Below, one piece after another: positions 1-12,500 of a stretch of 64,000 nucleotides of DNA. The position numbers and the translations under genes are program-made. The DNA is taken from assembly GCF_949628265.1 (NCBI RefSeq), contig NC_088790.1:10482545-10546544 (forward strand), read 5' to 3'. The notes beneath the pieces are model-generated. The model was not told where the DNA came from, made no database searches, and saw nothing but the letters and a program-made list of their open reading frames with translations. Each line of letters begins with the position of its first letter. Position 1 is the first letter of the stretch. Origin of the DNA: Cloeon dipterum. Lineage: Eukaryota; Arthropoda; Insecta; Ephemeroptera; Baetidae.

Positions 1-578
1 CTCATAGAGAAACATGTGGCTCTTGTCCCCAGTGATCATTTCACATCCTCGAGTATTACAGTGAGTTAGAACTGTAATGTTAAATTATTCAACATTTTCA
101 ACCATTTCAATATAATAATGAACAAACCAGCTATTAAATTGCTCATGACACCACTTGGAACGAAAAGTGCAGCTTCCATACCAATCATTTTAGCAGATTT
201 CTCTTCCAATTCTAGAAGACCGTGATGTTTTTACCTTGATTTATCAAAAGTTTGTATATAATTATATTCACGTTTGACAGTCGGATCTTCATGGTACACA
301 TCATCACCGACAACCGCATTTGCCATGGCTTGTCTCATGGCATCGGTTGGTTTGGTAAGGGTGTCACTGCGGAAATCAATGTCAATCTGCAAAATGTAAT
401 TATGTTATCAAATTTAAAAAAGTTTCTAATTCGGAAAAATTTAACTTACCATATTATTATCTGCTTTGCCAATTTTGGACGAGACTGAACCGTAACTGTA
501 ATGCCTTGTGATCTGAAACCACTGGGGGCTTGAAACTCGAGAGACCTGTTGCCCGAGAGTGAGGACTCCTTTCAACAT
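1..578 (-). CDS. Tha1: L-threonine aldolase, 5' part (truncated by window edge)
   Basis: A PLP enzyme that cleaves L-threonine or L-allo-threonine to glycine and acetaldehyde. Four exons can be read on the minus strand: 578-450, 386-272, 211-128 and 71-1. All junctions are GT-AG and the phases chain (0, 1, 1). The family signatures are [17 protein letters not shown] at about residues 48-64, then [30 protein letters not shown] and [12 protein letters not shown]; the last matches the D-x-SH-x-F-x-YE block near the PLP site. The catalytic lysine lies beyond the edge. The start is the ATG at 578. It adds about 43 residues before the conserved core, basic and Ser-rich with few acids ([11 protein letters not shown], then RVSS and RHYSYG), which I infer to be a mitochondrial presequence. 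The internal Met just before IDIDFRSD could start a cytosolic form. The gene is divergent from Unc-115. The exons are each too short to stand out as long open frames. Confidence 0.9.
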
Positions 579-1507
579 CGAAGATGTGGTTCGGCTTTAT
601 GATGTTCACTCTTTGGTGGTCCTCAAGTTAATTAGAGTAATACCGAGAGACTCTGTGAAAAACACGAAAAACGGATAATAATTAGTGATTACTTTGCACA
701 AAAGATAAAAATGCTCTCTCACCTTTATCTCGGACAAACCGGGCAAAATTGATAAGAAGAAAGGCCAGAAATTAATAGTAAATTGTCTCAACCATACAAG
801 ATTTGAACTGCGCGCCTCATTGTAGAGATTTGTTTCACTAGCTTTGATTTTATTAGTACAGGTGGCAGCACCACACGAATTGCAGCAGATGTGCGGCAAA
901 AGGCCTAGGGAAAAATGGGTATTCGATATAATTGCAAGGCATCGATTACGCTAATTTATTTTGTTAAAAAAAGTTAAGCAAAGTTATATGCTATCTTTTA
1001 GGAGAAAAAAATTCAACAAAAGTTGTGTTTCACATTTTTTTCTGAAATAAAACTTCTGTTGAATCTAAAATAAAATTCCCCTGCAAAACGATGGATGCTT
1101 AACATCGATTAGCTCCCGCCCACTTTTTCCCTGGGTGTTGATCGTTCTGCGCCCTGCAAAATGTCAGAATTTTGCACGGTTTGAGCGCACCCAAGGGCAG
1201 AAAAGTCATCTTTCCTTGTGCAGATGCCGAGTCGGCATCATTGACGGTAACGCGTTAGTGCCGAATCCAGCTGCTTGGACCCATTCGAGGCGGCTCAGCA
1301 GCGAAATTGGCCGTAATTCTCGGTCGGGAACCACGCCCCACGCCGGGTGATCAAAGGAAGCAGACCATTATCTCGAGTTGTTTTATCATTTGCAATCCAC
1401 TCTGCGGGCCGATGGTGAGCTTCGAGAGCTGTCCAACTGAGGAATCATAGTGCTAATTGCGCCCGTCGCGATTTCCCGGAGAATCTGAACCTGTGAAGTG
1501 GTGCGCG
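579..1507. other. Divergent intergenic region, threonine aldolase / Unc-115
   Basis: No exon is recognised here. It must hold the minus-strand promoter of the aldolase gene. From about 1110 it turns GC-richer and may hold the leader of the Unc-115 candidate exon that ends at 1511. No TATA box is obvious. Confidence 0.5.
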
Positions 1508-1511
1508 ATGG
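1508..1511 (+). other. Candidate distal Unc-115 first coding exon (ATG-G before donor)
   Basis: An ATG at 1508-1510 plus one base is followed by a strong donor (G|GTGAGTC) at 1512. This leaves phase 1. Spliced to the acceptor at 6554 it reads Met-Glu-Lys-Gly-Met-Thr-Thr, in frame with the 6562 exon. Spliced straight to 12992 it also stays in frame. The 5' boundary of the leader is unknown; GC-richer sequence starts near 1110. This is inferred from splice sites and phase only. Confidence 0.35.
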
Positions 1512-1513
1512 GT

Positions 1514-4500
1514 GAGTCTCAGCTGTCACCTTGACAGCGGCATTTTCCGTCCTCCTCTACCCTACTTTTTATTGGCAACACACTCTAAATTTGCATTGCT
1601 TCTGCGAAAATACTCAGCGGTTGAGTCAAATTATCGCAATTGCTGGCAAGTTTGAAAATTGGAACAGCTCTTGATGGGAAAAGAGGTTACGGAGTGAATG
1701 GTTCCGAGAATTTGCATAATTTTGGTCTCTGGTGAAGACAGTGACCGTGGCATAAAATCTTCTCTCAAATAATATTACTCCTGCTTTGTTGACCTAATTT
1801 AAAAAAAAATGGAGTATGTCCTGATTAATTTTCATTTGAAGCAATTTTACTCGGTTAACATGACGACCTCATCAACTGAATCATGCACTCTGAACTATTA
1901 TTAGTGAATTTTCATTGTATTAATAAGCCGTGATGTAAGTTGGAGGATGTTTAAGGGTCTTTAAGCTGAAGGATGGGTTAATTAATCGTAGGTGTCGTAC
2001 AGGGAGGCGGATGTCGTAAATTGTGTCTGCCGCCGCCGGGGCTTCCACGCTTATTATTTGAAGCAGCAGCGTTTCCCCGTCCAAAGCCGTCGTCCGTGAA
2101 TTCAAATTACGATTCCCAGAAAACACAGGTTTGGGAACCTAGCTACAGTATAACAATAACGCCCACTTTCGCTGACACTTGTCTTGCGTATGTACGCTTC
2201 GATTGCGTGCACGATCAATTATTTTAATTAAAAACGGGTTGAAATGGATCACACAGGCTCTATTCGGCCCTCTGAGAAAAATAATCAAACTTCCGTTAAA
2301 TATACCTCATTTACAAACCAAATGAGCCGTCTGGGATTTTATCGATCATGCAGACTGAAATTTTGCCCTCCTCTGACGAGATTTGATCTGACTGTCAAGA
2401 GCGGAACAACATAAATAAACAGCGGCAACCTTAAAGGGGGAGTCGGTGCAATTAGGGGAAGAACCTCTGAAGGAACGGTAAAACACTTTAAAGTAAACAA
2501 GCGCGTTTCGAAACTGATAAGACATGATCGTGTGTGAAGAGGTTTGAGTGCACAGCAAGCAAAAGTATGAGTTTGTTTTTCTATTCGACTTAACTGTGCG
2601 TCGTTTCAAATGCCGGCTTACTCACACAATCATAAATGCTTTAATCTATTTATGTAAACGACTATTGACTCCGAAGCTTTAATAGATGACACCATCAAAC
2701 TTTATAGCTCTTACCGACTTACTAGAATTGAAACGTTTTCCTCGTTATTTATCATTACTTTAATGCCCAATATTTCAGTACATTTAAGTTATCTAAAATC
2801 AGTGAAATAGAAAAAAATCCTGTTAGCCTAACTTTCATTATTATGTTTAAAAATTTTATTTTCAAAGCGTATAATTTTTTCAAGCTGCTGTGTTCTTCAA
2901 TGAGCGAGAACTCTTGGCATTCTAAAAATCGTGGTTAATTCGACAAGACATAAAATATTCAATATTTTCTGTTCTTATGGTCAATAGCGCTTTGTTATTT
3001 CAAATTTAATTTTTACCCACATGGCGTATTACATGAGCCAGGATTTAAAACTTTTAAAACAAAACAATAATTTCTGGATTTAACTTGACTTATTTCTTTA
3101 AATTCTATCCGGTTCTATTTAAAAAAAATTAAACAACAGCAGTAAAACTCAAATCAAACCCAGTTTTATTTTTTAATTTGAGTGCTGTCTCCTATAGTGT
3201 TTTTTGTTATCCGCATATTTAAAATTCGCAGTAAACACAATTGAATGGACATGAAATATTGCTTTTAGCTGTCCAAAATTTTCACACATCACCTTCCCGT
3301 GTCATAAAAATTCAATTTGACAGCAGCTGCGAAAAACCCTGTGAGCACTGAGCATTGCAGTTTTATTTGTATGAGAGCCCCAGCTGGCTCATTTCGAGCT
3401 TCGGCGATCCAGAAAAAAATATCAAGTCATTTAAGAGCGAGATTCAAGTGCCTCAAATTTCCGGTGCCGGCGCATCGCATATTAGTATGATTGGAGGCGA
3501 CTTGTGTGCCGAAACTCGGTGGCAGATGCTTATTTCGAAGGAAATCAAACGCGCTGCTCGACTCATTCTATTTCCATAGCGCCGGATAGAGGGGGATCTG
3601 CGGCGGCGGCGGCCCTGCTCCTGCTGCCTGCCTCAGTCCTCAGTCAGTCAGGCAGTTGCCTTGCGTTCGTCAGCGGCCTCACTCCCTGTGCCTGTGCCTG
3701 GCCTGCGTGCGCGCGCTCCGCATGACCAATTGTCGTTTTTTGAGTTGCTACTAGTTGGTGTGGTGCTCAGCCAACCGTGCACTTTCCTGGAACCGCAGCC
3801 GCTGGAATTTTTCCACTTTCCGACCTCGGCAGGTCGATTGCTCAGACGTAGCGTTTATGAAAAGTGAGTTTACTGTTGTTTCCCAACTTGGGGTGATATT
3901 CGCCGTTTCCATAGTTTCTCAGAAGCGAGTAGTTTTAAGAAGAAAAATATTCTTGTTTTCATTCATTTAACAAATCGATTGAAAAAAATTAAATTAAGAA
4001 ATTCAGATTTTGAAGCATATGATTGTAAATTTTTGGCAATCTATAGCAAAAATGAATGAACCAGACATGAGAATCACTCGTCGGCCGCTTTTTCATCCGC
4101 GTTGGCAGACGCAATGTTGACATGCCGTTTTGAAAAAGTGCCAGCTGCCCGAAGTCGTCGGCTGGCTTTCCAAAGTATTTTTACTTCCCAACCGAGAGCG
4201 TAATATTTCACGCCATGTAAAACTCTCTGACGAAAATTGTACAAGTTTGTCTCGTTTCCTGTCGCCCCGTCGTTTCCACTCGCTGCGAATTTCTGTAAAA
4301 CAGCTGAGAGAGCCAGTGCGCGGGCGTTGAAATTTTTTATTTTAATTTAATGTTAACCCAAATACCGCCACGACGGAGGCCGAGCAGGTATTGTTTTGGT
4401 GTGACTACGCATCGAGGTCGAGTTTGTGTCATTAATAGAGCTGTTGCAGTGTTCATTTCGTGTGAATTATTCATTTATTATTTAGGCCTTCGTTACAAAA

Positions 4501-6553
4501 CGGAAACACGAGACATAATTGCGAAATGTGTCCAGAAATTTGGAATTTCGGAACGTCGGAAGGACTGATTGCTACTGACAATATTTCCTCAGCTTTCAAG
4601 TTTTCCAGGCATGCCTAAAACACAAAGGAAATAACATCCACACCGATTTCTATTTTACTTGGGGCACTTGGGCATTCACATATTCCAGAATTTGATGCTT
4701 AATTAAATGAAAATATTCGGCTGTTAAGGAAAAAAATTAACTTGACTCGCATCATACCCAGGCCATACAGTGATAATTCAGTTTCTTTGCCATTTTCTTG
4801 AAATTTTTTAACCGTTTGCTCTTCTCTTAGTGGCTAGATTCTATTCGTCTTGTAGACATGAATCGGATTGTGTTCATGAATGAGTCTTTCTTATTTCAAC
4901 TCTCAGCAGGGGCTTGTAATCACTAAAACCTTTGCTCCGGATTTTATCCAAATTTTTTAAACAAGTAATCTAGTATTAGACTTGATTTAAAGTAATCAGA
5001 ATTTTGTGAAATTCTTGAAAGCCTCATTCGCTTATTTTAAATTAATCATAACAGTTCTTCCCATTTATTCATTTTTATATAATTTTGTTCTTGCGCTGCC
5101 AATAATTAAATTATCTTTTAATAATTAAATGAAAATAAAAACCTGGATAATTGATCTTTAAATTAAATTCACATTTTCACATGTGACACGAAAATGGTTT
5201 GTTGTCATTTGGGTCGGCTAGAAAGTTGGCCAAAATTTTGTGCCGAATCGGGCTGGCATAGACACACACCTGTCGACCGGCTTTTGGGAACAATTGCGAG
5301 CACATCACGCAAGAGCTGCATTGCTCGATAGCAGAATAATGGATCGCTAGCAGTGTGTGAGTCATCTCGGCTGGCAGATGATGACGGTAACGGTATTCGC
5401 AGCTCGCTAGCCATTTTCCAACATTCCACTCCTCTCGTTTCATGGCGGACGACGAATTTTTGCCTTGCGACCAAAATTGCATGTGACACGAGCAAAACTT
5501 GGCACGCCAAAATGGCCTGTTCCAAGGACAAGCGTGGTTTCCGACTAGTTAATTTTTAAAATTCGTGGTTTTCTTCTCGTTAATTATCTCAAAATTACTT
5601 CGTTTGAACTGCAGCAAAAAATGGAGGCGATCAAACTTTGACTCCCTACAAACAGTTGCACAACGTCAGTCTGATCAAATCACGGATTAAACTTTTCCGG
5701 GGTTCACGGGTCAGTCTGCAACTTTTACTATCGAACCGACAGTTGACATTTCGGGTCAGCAGCACTAACCTATATCAAGGTTGTTTGGAAACAAGGTCTG
5801 CCGGCCGTTTGATTCGTAGCTAATGGAATTACATCATAATCGGATTATTGCCGCAGATGAAAGAAGACCCTACGGCACATACACACACACTCTCTCTCGA
5901 CGGCGACGGCACATGTAGCGCAAAGTTGAAGTCGATTATTCGTGGTTGGAAGACTCTCTCACTTCCTTGATTGAAAACGAGACGCCGCGGGCGCTGGAGC
6001 CAAAAATAATTGTTGTTCACGCATGGCCCGAACCTCAAAGCTCGCGGTGGCGGAAAAGTGAAATTAAGCACCGCAATCACTGGTTTATGGAGGCGCCGGC
6101 TCGTTTGGTCAAAATAGGCTCGTCTGGCAGTTAAATTGAATTGCTACGCGAGTTAATTGATATGTCGTAAAACTCTTAAGGTTGCTTCCAGCTTGGGTTA
6201 AATGCCTCCTCTTGAAACCGAGCCGAGACAGAATCAATTATTTTCATGTACCTTCTAATCTGGCTGAGGCAGATTTTCATCGGAAGCACGATTTTATGTG
6301 GGTATTTCGAATTTTCAAAAGGCTTGGCTTAACTGTAAACGTGATATGAGGAAATTGATAGGAGTGCGAGGGAGTTTTGACTCTCAAGAATTCATCGGTT
6401 GTAGACTTTTACAACCAAAGAGGATATAGTTACGCGGTTTATTCGGTTTATTTGCTCATCCTCGCGGGTGATAGAGATTGTGTTGGTTGGATTTAGTAAC
6501 GCATGCATTTCGCAACTCCTCTGACAGCGCCTTTTCCTCTCGTTGTGTTGCAG
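1514..6553. other. Unc-115 upstream or first-intron region
   Basis: No protein-like exon is recognised apart from the small leader candidate at 3857-3863. GC-rich islands lie near 1980-2110, 3560-3860, 4350-4440, 5200-5520 and 5860-6130. They carry only short open frames with no family resemblance, so regulatory or leader sequence is the likeliest content. A CGG run and clustered TCAGT initiator-like words are at about 3600-3660. The word ATGTGACACGA occurs twice, near 5180 and 5480. Confidence 0.4.
3857..3863 (+). other. Second candidate Unc-115 leader exon (ATG-AAA-A before donor)
   Basis: ATG AAA A is followed by the donor GTGAGT at 3864, again in phase 1. Joined to 6554 it reads Met-Lys-Lys-Lys-Gly-Met-Thr, in frame. 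It sits at the 3' end of a GC-rich island (about 3560-3860) rich in TCAGT words resembling arthropod initiators. There is no transcript evidence. Confidence 0.3.
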
Positions 6554-6561
6554 AGAAAGGA

Positions 6562-9500
6562 ATGACAACGTCGGACCAGCCTTCTTCGGTGGCTACCACG
6601 TCACGCGGAGGAGACAAAAAGACGTCCAAGAAAGACTCTAAGGACAAAACGTCGCCGTCAAAAGGTAAGAACCTGAAATAGATCCGCGCGCGGCAAGAGT
6701 TAATTGGATAAGAAACAAGTAAGCACGTTACAAACGTGCAAACAAACGAAGCTGCAAACATAGAAACATTTCCAAGAAGAGTGCATAATCCGAATCGGAT
6801 CGGATTACCTTGTCGGAATAATAGCAGTGGTCGATCGCCGTGGCTTCTGGAATTGAAGAATGTGTGTCAAACGAGGCAAGGTCGGCGGTGCTGTACGACA
6901 CCTGATGAGGACAGATCCAACTGCGCCGATTAATGTTTAATAAATAATAATGCACCGGCTGGCAAATCGAAGGATGAAAGAGACGGGCGAATAAATTTAT
7001 CTGCAAAGGGCATCTCCTGCACCGAGATTTATGCAAATTACTCTGCGTCTGCGGAGGCTTTCCTCGACAACAAGGCTGCCTAATTGCGCGTTGCGAAATG
7101 GCGAAATTTAGTGCGTATTTCGCGAAGACCGGAAAGTGTTGCGTCAGATTTCATTTCATTCACTTTCCACCAACAAGTAACCCCTCATTAGAGTTCGTAA
7201 ACCCTGCCGCTTAAACAAACAGGCTTTAATCCGCTTAAACTGAATCCCCGGTGCAATGCTCCCACGTCGCGCAATTAGAAAGGTCCTCACTCCTCACTCT
7301 CTCGGCGCACAGGTGCCTATTCAATTGTGACTCATGCGCCTTTGAATGACCGCATGACTTTCACTCCGCACGCTCGACAGGGTTTCCGCAGATTTTAATC
7401 GGCGGTCGATTAGGCAGCAAACACGATTAATCGATCAATCGCTGCCTGTGCGTTCAAAAAAACCCGACTTCGTGGCTTTATCAGCGAACCAAACTCGGAT
7501 TGAGAAACTTTTAGCACGTCTCGAGAGTGAGAGAAGCGTGAAAATAGCGGCGGCGAGCCACGCCTGCCTCGCGTCCAGGTTGTGCGGGTGCGGTGACGCA
7601 ACCACGCTGAAATGCTCTTCGCTCCAGTGACGTCACTCTCACGGTGCAAGCCCAAGGTCAGCCCTGCGCGCAGGGATGAATTTATCCATCAGCAAGTCGT
7701 GATTTAAAGCGCGTCGAATTAATCGCCTATTCCAGTCAGCAATAAATTTCTCATCTGTTTGTTTTACCGATTCAGGTGCGGAACAATAGACTGAATTGTG
7801 TGCGTGTGTGTTTGGTTTCCACATTCGCATAATCTACAATTCATTATTAGACTCTGTTGGAGGAAAGTGATTGTGCAATTAAGCAGCGCGCGCGTACAAA
7901 TAGAGGTCACTCGCGCTTGTTTCAATGGAACAAACCAGCACATGATGTCATCGCCCGTTTCGAGCGATTCCAAACCCCTCAACGCACGTCGTAATGTTGC
8001 GAGCGAGAGGCCATGCGCGGAAAATGACGATTGGACATAATTGCTTATTCACTGTGCCATGTTAAATCATTCCCTATTATGTTGTCATATGCAAATTGGA
8101 ATGTTTTATTGATGATACATAGCGGAAGTTTGAAATCTTTATCAACCTGAAGGCATTTTTTTTTTGCAAAATTGCAGTAAATTAAAAATAAAATTTAAGT
8201 GCACTCAAAATACTTATAAGTTTACTGAAAACTAATAACATAAAATATGATTGCATTTATATTCGTCGTCATACAATGTAGCTCAAGACAGATCACAACA
8301 AAAATAAAAGTAAGTATTTTTATAGCCTAGTCATAGTTTCACCCGAGCATAAAAACATGTTTACTGTGGATGAAATCTGTGCGTCAGCGTGCAAACAATA
8401 TTCAAATTACACTCGGCGAAGGCTGTAATTGCTGTGGCGTGAGACGAGGTAATTAGTCTTTTAGCTGATGCCATTGCCACGCAGAATTAACACGATGCGC
8501 AAATCGCGACTCGGCGTTGATGTAATACCCTCGAGAGCAAACAGCCGGCTGCTCCGTCACCTGCTTTGCTGACAGGCAAAATAATTCTTTGGTCACACAG
8601 CGGCTCATCTCCGTTGCAAACGCCAATCATGCGTATTCCTGTCCTCAGTTGAAATAGAATTTTCGCTAGAGACGTTTCATTTTTCGTCTACAGTTAATAA
8701 ATGAAACAAACTCTTGGCGCTCTAATTTAGAGCGATGAAAATGAAATCCCTATCAGAGATATTGATCAGAAAGCACGTGCTCTCTGGTGTCCGCGTGTCG
8801 TCATTTTGGCTCTTTTTGCATGTTTTATTTTCAATCCCAGCGAGCCGGTAGTCGGCACCAAAAAGACAGACTTAAAAGCTCGCAATCAGACGCGGTGAGC
8901 GGCAGCACGTCGTCGTTGAAAGCGTGCATGCACCCCGCTTGTGAAGTAAACGCGTTTTGTCTCCTCTCTCTGTGAAGAGAGAAAATAAAGCCAAAGGGGC
9001 GACCGCCGAGCAAGAGAGACTAAATAAAGAGGAAAGAAGGCTTTTATCGTGTCTGGCGCTCTCCCGTGCTTTGGGTAGTTGAAACACGCGAGGGTTGGAC
9101 ACAACTTGTGTGTACGGAGTCTCAAAATAGACTTTGGGCAACCCGGAGTGAGAATATGTCGCGCCTGATTAGCTGTTAACCACGGAAACCGCACCGAAGG
9201 GCACCTGGCAGTGCAAGGGTTTCCCATGCAATTGTTGCATCTGTTTTTTTTTTAATCAGAATAATCACCCAAGACTTTTTAGAGTATCGGCCGTCGAAAA
9301 TGTTCCGTCATGGTTCTGCTGGAGTGATAATGATTTTTGCTAATGGATCCACGGCAGTGAAGTGTACATTTTACTTAACGAGCGGACAAGAGCATCACGC
9401 GCCAGATGATAATCATGATTTAAAGAAACACGATTTGCAGTAATTTCCTTTTGAAATAAACACGGAACTGATAGCATCTGTGATGGCCAAGCGGTGCTGT

Positions 9501-12500
9501 GTTAGGCCTCTCTAGAACTTTGAAAAGATTTCTCCATCCCCTCAATCCCCTGCTCTTCTCCGCCGCAAAAACGAGAGCACCCATGCCGGCTTAAATGCTC
9601 TTTGGCTGCGGCCGTAAGTCGTACCACTTTACCATCTCATACACTGGGGGCGTAATTGCGTCTCGCGGGGGGTGTGTCGCAAAGATTCTGTTGAGTCCGT
9701 CTGCTGACATTTGGACGAGCGGTAAGCGGTCCCTTGGGCGCAATTTCCTCGTCAGTGGCCAAATTGGCGGGCGAACGGCTCTGAATTATCATAATCTCGC
9801 CGAGCAGGGGCGGCATCTACGAAATATGAGAATGTTCTCAGCGGTATCACGTACGAATTGAAACGAGTCCATCGGCAGTGTCAGTTACCTGCTGCCTGCA
9901 TCGTGAGTGGAGCAATGACTACAACTGCTGCTGATAACGCGCCGAAGAGGAGAGGTTAAATGCGCGCGTTACGTTCTGTTTCCTTTTATCTAATCACCCG
10001 CAGATGTGTGCACTTCTTAATTAGCGTGAATAATGATGCCGACACGCCTTGAAAAGTTCCAACTACAAACCATTTAGTGTGATGTAATTTATTAAAACTA
10101 ATTTTTAAAATACCAATTCTCTAGAATCAACGTGATTTAAATAATTGATGCGCATTGAACCGCTTATGACAAATTATAGATGATTGTTTTTTTTCTGGGG
10201 CCAGAAAAAAATATTTTCAATCACTTAAAATGAAAATGAGTGTGTGGTTTCATCCGGGTTTCATCATCAAAATTGTCTTTCACGAACAAAAGCTGAAATC
10301 CGGGTCAGCTGGGATGCCGAAACAATCAAACTGATGAGAGAATGTCAATGGCGGACACTCTTTCACAGCACTAATCAGCAGTCTTCATTCCTTTCGCCAC
10401 TTGAAAACTCGCTTTTGAAGTCGCGCGGGAGACAGAAGATGCTCATTCCGCGCGTGATTTCGACCGAATCCGGAACCGAAAATCGCAGATCAAAAGTTGA
10501 CTCTAACGCTTGCGCTCAGCTTCTTTGCATTTATGACTATTGCGGGGCTTGTTAATAAATAGAGTGACGACAGCGCATAGTTTCACGTTTGCTGTGCCAC
10601 CCAGCAACTGGAATATAGCAACAAAGCCACACCTTCTCATTAGGCCGCTCCAAATTTACATTCCCGGCGCATATATGAAAGAGTTTTCGGTGCCGTATGG
10701 AGTTTAATTCTCCCTTGACCTGGCATGGGTTGAGATATGAAACGAACATTCAAAAAGCCTTCTCAAATTGTGCAGGAATTAATCTTAGATTACATGCTCT
10801 GGAATAGTCGAATTTGATCAATTTAAAATAAGATCTGGAATCGATGGATTTGGTTTGTATAACGTCTAGGTTGTCAAGATTTGTGTGAAAATCGATATAC
10901 ACGCTTATACATATTTCCTTATCAATAGTCCTATATTTATTCCTTAATAAAAATCGATTAGCGATAAAGAAAAAATTGAGGCACAAACAGAAACCTTTGA
11001 ACCTCGGTACCGAAATCGTAGAAATCGCGAAACCGGACAATTCCTCCAGTTTTCTTGTTCACTTTATTCCACAAATGCTTCGCTCCATTGTTCGAGTTTA
11101 TAATTAACGCAGCCACGATGCTCAAGGGGATGACGTCACCCTTGAGATAATTACAAACGCCCCCGTCGAAATGTGCACCACGACTTTGAGCAAGGTCGAG
11201 CTGTTATGGGACTCTATGGAAATCCGCCGTGTAAATTGGACTTGATGCCGCGGCGGCCACTCCCTTTTCCTCTCAGTCAGCCGCCGTTGCATGCACAGAC
11301 GCGGCCTTGGTGCCTCTGTAAGAAAGCGCCGAATCATCTCTGGCACGCGATTATCGTTCGAAAATAAACTACGCTGCGCTCATCTTCCTGGACCGTGCCA
11401 GACTGCGGAAATATCAGCACACAAAACGGCCATTGTCGTAAAAATAACAGTGAAAATCGGGTAAACAAAGCAGCCGTTCTGGACGGTATAATGTGTTGTT
11501 TGAAAATTATTGAGTGAACAAATTTTTTTATCGATCTGGAAAGATGAAAGAATTTATGTACAAAACTAGTGGAGGGATTCAATCAATTATTGACAATCGG
11601 CAAGCTATGGACCTAAAAAGATAAATGCAGTTAATTAAATGAAAGCTTTCAGATTTATAAATGTTCTCCCTAATTAAGTAACTAAACGAAGACGCTGATA
11701 TTAGGAAGCATCGATTTGGCTTCTGAATAAATGTAAACAACAATTAAATTATTCCATATACCACTCTTTTTTCATGATTGAAGCAATAACTCATTGTCAA
11801 ATAGCTCCAAAATGCGCCCTAACGAAAATCGAGTCAAAAAGTTGAGTAATATTAATTTTTTGATGATTTCAGAGATGAATGGCGGAATTATATAGAATTG
11901 ATTAAGGCAATAAATATTTAGACATACTTCGTAAATTTCATATTTTATATATGCATTATGAAGCAACTCAGTGGCTCTATATAAATATGTAAGAGTGTCG
12001 TCATCGTTCTTGCTAATGTCCTATACTGCAATGCATCATCAAAAACTTGTTTGTCGATGCTCAATTTTCGACTTCAATAATATCAATCCCAATGAGCCAG
12101 CCACATAATTGATTTATTACTTCACTGCTACACAAATTAAAAGCATTTAATATGTCAGTTTACTGGAACCGTTTTATTTCTTCAAAAGAGGTCTGATTAT
12201 ACATGTTTTTATTATTTATCAGCTCTAGTATTAATGTGATAAAATAATGTCTCGTCAACATATTATCATATTTGGACGTTGAACTTGCTGAGACGGGTTT
12301 GAAGAGCAACCGACTAATAAATTGAAACGGCATTAAAACAGTTGTTGTTCACTAAGTCACCTGAGCTGTGCAAACAAGAAGGTAAAGACCAAAATAAACG
12401 AACGCACAAAGCCGGTTGAGTCCGATGCAACCTGCGGGCGGCGTACTTTTGAAGCAAATATATATCTAATTGGCCGGCCTCACTCTTTCACTTTCGAACA

